Assembly: GCA_964529405.1 (NCBI GenBank)
Contig: CAZGWE010000025.1
Span: forward strand, 1-9,735
Direction: 5' to 3'
Source of the DNA: CAZGWE01 sp964529405
Lineage (GTDB): Bacteria > Patescibacteriota > UBA1384 > XYA2-FULL-43-10 > 1-14-0-10-43-13
DNA: 9,735 nucleotides
Shown: in pieces, positions 5,450-9,735 of the stretch
How the letters are laid out: every line of letters starts with the position of its first letter
How positions within the stretch are numbered: position 1 is the first letter of the stretch
Notes under the pieces: generated by a model
What the model saw: only the letters and a program-made list of their open reading frames with translations
What the model was told of the DNA's origin: nothing
Databases searched by the model: none
Position numbers and translations under genes: made by a program

Positions 5450-8400
5450 TTAGATCCCGACCCGCCTCAAGAAACCTCTGCCGCAAACCAAGGCTGCTAC
5501 TACAATCAGCGGGAGTTGCCAATTATTGCCTTCCGTACTTCCCGTGACCGGCAGAGTGGCCGTACCGGCCGTTGACGTTGATGTTGATGTTGCTGCAACC
5601 GGTTGGGCCGAAACCTGTGTCGTGTTAGTTGAAACATTGCCCGAAGTATCATAAGCGCGAACAACATAGTAGTAGGTTGTGCCATTGGTTAAACCGGCGT
5701 CCTCATATGTTCCTGTTGTTGTATTGCTGATTGTTGTAACCAGGTCGCCCACTGTTCCAGCTGTCATCGAGCGGTAAATCTTAATACCGGCCAGATCCGT
5801 GTCGGTTGGATTACTCCAAGTTAACGTGACTTTAGTATCCCCAGCCGTAGCGCTAACTGAGGTTGGCGTGCCGGGAGGAGTTGTATCAGTAGCAGAAACA
5901 AGTGCGAATTTTGTAAAGTGGTTAGTCTGATAAGTAACAGTATTTTCATCAGCGTTAACGGTCACATTTTCCAAATCCTTCCAGGTGCTCGTTGTTTCGT
6001 CATAGTAGGCCGGAGCCAAATCTTCTTCATCTGATATGCCGCTCTCGGTCAATGTGTCTTCATCGTACGAGTCTTGGATAGTAACATAACCGTTAAAGTT
6101 TTTTATCTCTGATCCGGTTTCTGTGGTAGCGGTAATCTCATAACCATAATCAAGCGGTTTAGCGTCAGCTTCCTCGGCTAAATCTGATTCTGGTTCTACA
6201 GACAGAGTAACTGTGCCCGAGGTTGCCAAAGTATTAGCTGGAATGTTGATAACTGTCTCGTCACCCAAAGTGACGGTCTGTTGCTTGGTCGGATCAAAGC
6301 TAATTGATTGTGCTGCCGGCAAAGTATAAGATTGTTTCTCAAGATGAATATCTTGAGTGGCGGTTTTTAACTCAGTCAAGTCCACAATGTATTCAGATGA
6401 CTTATAGACATCCTTTTCAATTTTCTTTGAGGCCTTCAAGTGCCATTTGGTGCCACTGGAAACGTTGAGCGTGTAAACGCCGCTATTGTCTGAATTTGCA
6501 TCAGCATATCCTCCATCCTCGCTCCAGGCCGTTATATAAGCTTGGGTTGCGCCGCCGTTCGCGACTGTTCCGGTAATAGTGGCATCTGCTGTCCTAAAGA
6601 CCAAATTAACTATAGCCGGGGTAGCGGCATCTACCGTGACTTCCTGACGCTTGGGATTAATATAACCCGAGCCGGACCACATAGATCCGCCAACCCAATA
6701 TGTGCCGGCCGGAACTTTGAGCTCGTAATTACCACTAACATCACTTGAGGCACCATTGGACCAGTAATTCATACTTGATGTCTTTTTCTCATTCGGATTG
6801 CGGCTATCAGCCGTAATCCAAGCCCAGCTCATAACCGACCCGTCTGCTTTCTTTGCCGTTCCGGAGATAGTTGAATCTGCCTTCTTGAGTGAGATATTTT
6901 GCGTGACTGTCTGACCAGCTGGGATATTTACTTCCACGTCTTCGCCGGTCCCCGAACTGTAACCTAAACTTTTATCAATCCACCAGCCAAGCTTCCAAGT
7001 ACCGGCCGAAAGTTTCATTGAATAAGTGCCATCCTCTTGATTCAAATTTGCATTCATCCATGAACCGTATTTACCCTTTGTGGCGTAAATACTCATCCAT
7101 TTTCCGGTTACCGCTATACCTTGATCATCCTTAACCGTTCCCTGCAAGGTGGCATCATTTTTTGTTGCTGCCAAGGCAATAGAAGTTGTTTCGTTGTCAA
7201 TCACCGTTACCTGTTTTGGATCGGGACTGCCATAATCTGAACCATAAATATAGACGCTAACATCCCAAGTGCCGGCCGGTACCTGAAGAGTAAATGCACC
7301 ATTTGTTACCGAAGCACCAATGTTACCCCACTCTTTGCTGCCGTCACTAGCACTAGCCCAGGAGGAGAGAGTATCCAGGACATTACCATCCGGATCGGTC
7401 ACTTTTCCATTAATTGTCGCGGTGCATTTTTTGAAGGTAAAGTTAGCTGTTGCAGTAACACCGGAAGTCACCGTAACATTTTTAGGGTCTCCGGAATAAA
7501 TGTAACCGGAATTCCATTGCGGCCAGGCGCTCACACGCCAAGTACCCGGTGCTACCAACATCGAATAACTGCCGTTAGCGTCCGTTGTGGCATTGGCCCA
7601 ATCATAAGGGTCATCTTTCCAGGCATAAACCGAAACATTAGCAACTCCCGCGCCAGTGTTATCAAGTATTGTTCCGCTTATTATATCAGTTTTCTCCGAT
7701 AAGACAATATTGCCAAAATCCTTTTCTTTGCTATCTTCAATGTCGAAATTATCAATCTTCGGCAAAGAAAAACCAGCTTCCGATGTGTAGCCGCTAACCT
7801 TGTATGTTCCGGCCGAAACCTTTGTTTCAAATGATCCGTCTGCACCGACATTGGCATAAAAATATTGGTTCTTGGCATTAGCAAAATTTAGGCTCGTTGA
7901 CCAGCTCGAAGACAAGGCGGCACCGGTTGATTTTACAATTCTGCCCTTGACGGTCGAATTAACAGAGTCAACTATAAAAGGGTGTGTTTTACTCTCTGTT
8001 GTAGAATCATCGGCAAAAGTGACCTTATCTTTATCACTCCAAGCATATGACCAATCGGCCGGCCAATTTGTCGCATAGATCGAGAGTTGCCAAGTTCCGC
8101 CAGTCACCTGAAAAGAATATTCGCCCAAGCTATTTACGGTTGTACTAGCGTATCCATTGCCATTTTGTTTATAAATTGAGACTGTTGCATTTGTAACAGC
8201 CGTTCCGGTTGCAGAATTCTTGGTAATTGTTCCGCTCACCGTCTTTGTTGTAGCCAGAAAGCTTGAGTTCCTTGTTGTCGTTTGGCTGCTCGTAACCGTT
8301 ACAGAAGCATTGTTTGGCGCAAAATAAGTCTTGTTTGATCCGTAAGTGTAGGGACCGTATATGCTGTATGTATATGTCCCCGCCGATACATCGCCAAAAC

Positions 8401-9082
8401 CGTATTCACCATTTTTATCGGTATAGGTATAGTATGAGGCCCAGGAAGACCCGTTGTAATTATAGACCGAAACGCTGGTAAATGGCACTGGCGTAACACC
8501 GTCAGAATCAGTAATGGTACCCTTAAAGTTAGTATTGCCGCCTATTTCAAAGTAAGGACTGTTGTAATCACTTGACCAATTGGCCGAGCCATCCAAGTTG
8601 GTTCCGTAGGCACTTGTCCAAACATGAACAAAATGGTAACCGCCGGTGGCTGGGTTTATAATATTGCCCATCTTTAAAGTTACGGTTGTTCCAGCAGCAA
8701 TCGCCTGATTCGTATAGCAATACAGGCTTCCCCAGCTATTTCCATAGCATGAATTGATTGAACTTGGCGATGTATCGCTGTCAATCGTTGGATTGCTAGA
8801 GTTTGGATAATTGTTAACCCAAGAACTTCCCGACGAGCTCCCGCTTGGACCGAAGAACTGGATATTTATGACGCTTCCCCACCTCGGTATTGCAGTTGAG
8901 GTTGTAAAGGTAAATGTATATGTGGCCGTTGCTGATTTGGTCGAATCCGAAACCGAAACAGCTAAATCGGAAAGCGCTCCATAAGATCTTGCTTTTTCCG
9001 GACTATAGCCGACACTTGCAACTAACACAAAAAACAGAGCGGCAAACCAACTTGCCCGACAAAAACTTTTGATCGAGTGCAT
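5450..9082 (-). CDS. Giant LPVTG-anchored surface protein with eight beta-sandwich repeats
   Basis: This 1210-residue protein is built for the cell surface. A signal peptide covers about residues 1-25 or slightly more. An N-terminal domain (about 36-183) contains a Cys pair (C112, C122). Eight units of 80-95 residues follow, starting near 186, 281, 376, 465, 553, 643, 736 and 833. Most open with a strand like 'TISGTV..DG' and have a core 'G.Y.....AGTW.V', the pattern of carboxypeptidase regulatory-like or prealbumin-like folds. They are rich in Trp and Tyr. Residues about 920-1062 (INIPANTL, then FTKFALV) look like a ZU5-type region. Residues 1068-1161 form a fibronectin type III domain. A Ser/Thr linker leads to LPVTG (1177-1181), a hydrophobic segment (about 1189-1199) and a basic end (GFLRRVGI), a sortase sorting signal. 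GGAGG five bases before the ATG supports the start. The likely role is adhesion or a wall scaffold, since no catalytic motif is seen. The domain names are pattern-based assignments. Confidence 0.9.
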   Translation of the reverse strand: MHSIKSFCRASWFAALFFVLVASVGYSPEKARSYGALSDLAVSVSDSTKSATATYTFTFTTSTAIPRWGSVINIQFFGPSGSSSGSSWVNNYPNSSNPTIDSDTSPSSINSCYGNSWGSLYCYTNQAIAAGTTVTLKMGNIINPATGGYHFVHVWTSAYGTNLDGSANWSSDYNSPYFEIGGNTNFKGTITDSDGVTPVPFTSVSVYNYNGSSWASYYTYTDKNGEYGFGDVSAGTYTYSIYGPYTYGSNKTYFAPNNASVTVTSSQTTTRNSSFLATTKTVSGTITKNSATGTAVTNATVSIYKQNGNGYASTTVNSLGEYSFQVTGGTWQLSIYATNWPADWSYAWSDKDKVTFADDSTTESKTHPFIVDSVNSTVKGRIVKSTGAALSSSWSTSLNFANAKNQYFYANVGADGSFETKVSAGTYKVSGYTSEAGFSLPKIDNFDIEDSKEKDFGNIVLSEKTDIISGTILDNTGAGVANVSVYAWKDDPYDWANATTDANGSYSMLVAPGTWRVSAWPQWNSGYIYSGDPKNVTVTSGVTATANFTFKKCTATINGKVTDPDGNVLDTLSSWASASDGSKEWGNIGASVTNGAFTLQVPAGTWDVSVYIYGSDYGSPDPKQVTVIDNETTSIALAATKNDATLQGTVKDDQGIAVTGKWMSIYATKGKYGSWMNANLNQEDGTYSMKLSAGTWKLGWWIDKSLGYSSGTGEDVEVNIPAGQTVTQNISLKKADSTISGTAKKADGSVMSWAWITADSRNPNEKKTSSMNYWSNGASSDVSGNYELKVPAGTYWVGGSMWSGSGYINPKRQEVTVDAATPAIVNLVFRTADATITGTVANGGATQAYITAWSEDGGYADANSDNSGVYTLNVSSGTKWHLKASKKIEKDVYKSSEYIVDLTELKTATQDIHLEKQSYTLPAAQSISFDPTKQQTVTLGDETVINIPANTLATSGTVTLSVEPESDLAEEADAKPLDYGYEITATTETGSEIKNFNGYVTIQDSYDEDTLTESGISDEEDLAPAYYDETTSTWKDLENVTVNADENTVTYQTNHFTKFALVSATDTTPPGTPTSVSATAGDTKVTLTWSNPTDTDLAGIKIYRSMTAGTVGDLVTTISNTTTGTYEDAGLTNGTTYYYVVRAYDTSGNVSTNTTQVSAQPVAATSTSTSTAGTATLPVTGSTEGNNWQLPLIVVAALVCGRGFLRRVGI

Positions 9083-9087
9083 AAATC

Positions 9088-9097
9088 CCTCCGGAGG
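9088..9097 (-). promoter_or_regulatory. Ribosome binding site inside a CCTCCGGAGG palindrome
   Basis: The GGAGG (9092-9088) that serves the giant surface gene is the right half of a perfect 10-bp palindrome. In RNA only a short three-pair hairpin is possible, so strong self-masking is doubtful, but the anti-Shine-Dalgarno-like CCTCC directly beside it is unusual. Confidence 0.55.
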
Positions 9098-9105
9098 ATA
9101 TATTG

Positions 9106-9147
9106 TTAGATTAATCTAAACATACCTCGAAGGGAAACAGAGCGCAA
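9106..9147 (-). promoter_or_regulatory. Candidate promoter and palindromic operator of the surface gene
   Basis: On the minus strand TTGCGC (9147-9142) and TATGTT (9124-9119) are 17 bases apart, a moderate promoter (3/6 and 4/6). A perfect 14-bp palindrome TTAGATTAATCTAA (9106-9119) abuts the -10 box and covers the expected start of transcription, the usual place for a repressor site. No terminator is visible between rpoD and this point, so readthrough from rpoD is also possible. Confidence 0.4.
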
Positions 9148-9154
9148 TAGCAAG

Positions 9155-9163
9155 TTATCCACA
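9155..9163 (+). other. DnaA-box-like nonamer TTATCCACA
   Basis: This is an exact match to the E. coli-type DnaA box, lying between rpoD and the surface gene. I see only one copy and no AT-rich unwinding region or dnaA/dnaN genes, so it is not evidence of an origin. It may titrate DnaA, regulate the nearby promoter or be chance. Confidence 0.3.
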
Positions 9164-9188
9164 GTTTTAGCCTGCGGGGATAGATATT

Positions 9189-9735
9189 TTAGTGCAGGTA
9201 CTCTTCCAGAATTTGGGACTTTTCTAGTTTTTTGAGTTTCTGTAAAGCCTTGGCTTCGATCTGTCTGATACGCTCCCGGGTTACGCCGAATTCTTGTCCG
9301 ACCTCTTCTAAAGTGTGAGTCCGGCCGGTTTCCAAACCGAATCTCATCTTTAATATCTTCTGTTCCCGCGGTGAAAGTTCGGAGAGCGATTCCTTGATCC
9401 GATCCTTCAAAAGCTGGCGAATGGTTGACTCTTCGGGCGAAATGTTTTTATCGTCCTCAATAAAGTCGCCCAATTTTGAATCTTCCTCTTCGCCCACCGG
9501 GGCCTCAAGAGAAACGGTATCCTGGGAAATTTTAATGATATGTTCAACTTTATCAACGTCAAGGCCCATCTCCTGGGCAATTTCTTCCGGTGTCGGCTCG
9601 CGGCCTAAATCCTGGACAAGCTGGCGCTGGACACGGATCAGTTTGTTAATGGTTTCTATCATATGGACCGGGATGCGGATTGTCCTGGCTTGGTCGGCGA
9701 TGGCCCGGGTGATAGCCTGACGGATCCACCAAGTG
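9189..9735 (-). CDS. rpoD: Primary sigma factor RpoD (sigma-70), C-terminal part
   Basis: The 181 C-terminal residues of the housekeeping sigma factor are present. The gene continues beyond the right edge, so its N-terminus is missing. The first 25 residues, TWWIRQAITRAIADQARTIR and IPVHM, are the end of region 2 (promoter melting and -10 recognition). Region 3 follows (INKLIRVQRQLVQDLGREPT, about 29-48). Region 4 ends the protein, with LSPREQKILKMRFG and the -35-binding helix-turn-helix TLEEVGQEFGVTRERIRQIE at about residues 141-160. An internal ATG at 9662-9660 is only a methionine inside the conserved IPVHM motif and not the true start. The stop is TAA at 9191-9189. The perfect TTGACA/TATAAT promoter of the pilin gene in this window is what such a factor should recognise. 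No terminator is seen before the next minus-strand gene, 106 bases on. Confidence 0.97.
   Translation of the reverse strand, partial: TWWIRQAITRAIADQARTIRIPVHMIETINKLIRVQRQLVQDLGREPTPEEIAQEMGLDVDKVEHIIKISQDTVSLEAPVGEEEDSKLGDFIEDDKNISPEESTIRQLLKDRIKESLSELSPREQKILKMRFGLETGRTHTLEEVGQEFGVTRERIRQIEAKALQKLKKLEKSQILEEYLH

Noticed and set aside
9098..9188. Replication origin near the DnaA box
   Set aside because: Only one box is seen, with no clustered boxes and no dnaA, dnaN or similar neighbours.

Overview
The window looks like a chromosomal segment of a small-genome bacterium of the Candidate Phyla Radiation (Patescibacteria, Parcubacteria-like). This placement is an inference. It rests on a primary sigma factor beside a long run of secreted, family-less proteins, a solitary type IV pilin-like gene, strong AGGAGG-type ribosome binding sites, a 'NTGNN...TGD' secreted protein and a sortase-type LPVTG anchor on a giant repeat protein. 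TGA ends one gene directly ahead of a terminator, so there is no sign of the UGA-Gly code of Gracilibacteria/Absconditabacteria.

Layout. 1-1755 (minus strand, GC-rich): a divergent glutamine-hydrolysing GMP synthase (guaA), broken by one in-frame TAA at 640-642 but conserved on both sides. A possible 47-residue ORF overlaps its 3' end. 1756-2184: an AT-rich non-coding stretch with candidate promoters, a hairpin and a possible 19-residue ORF. 2185-4023 (plus): two exported proteins sharing a paired-cysteine unit, one copy in the first (88 aa) and eight tandem copies in the second (477 aa). A 120-bp imperfect inverted repeat separates them. 4024-4153: a hairpin and a bidirectional terminator. 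4154-4594 (minus): a type IV pilin-like protein with a consensus promoter. 4844-5365 (plus): a small secreted beta-type protein. 5397-5438: a second bidirectional terminator. 5450-9082 (minus): a 1210-residue cell-surface protein with eight carboxypeptidase-regulatory-like beta-sandwich repeats, a ZU5-like region, a fibronectin type III domain and a C-terminal LPVTG sorting signal. 9189-9735 (minus): the 3' part of rpoD, running off the right edge.

How the parts fit. Everything between guaA and rpoD (about 7 kb) encodes exported products: two disulfide-type proteins, a pilin, a small secreted protein and a wall-anchored giant. The genes are mostly separate transcription units with their own promoters, ribosome binding sites and terminators, so this is a cell-surface neighbourhood rather than one operon. 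The strongest candidate for something undescribed is the paired-cysteine repeat family at 2185-4023. Its spacing rule is visible directly in the sequence, and I recognise no named family for it.
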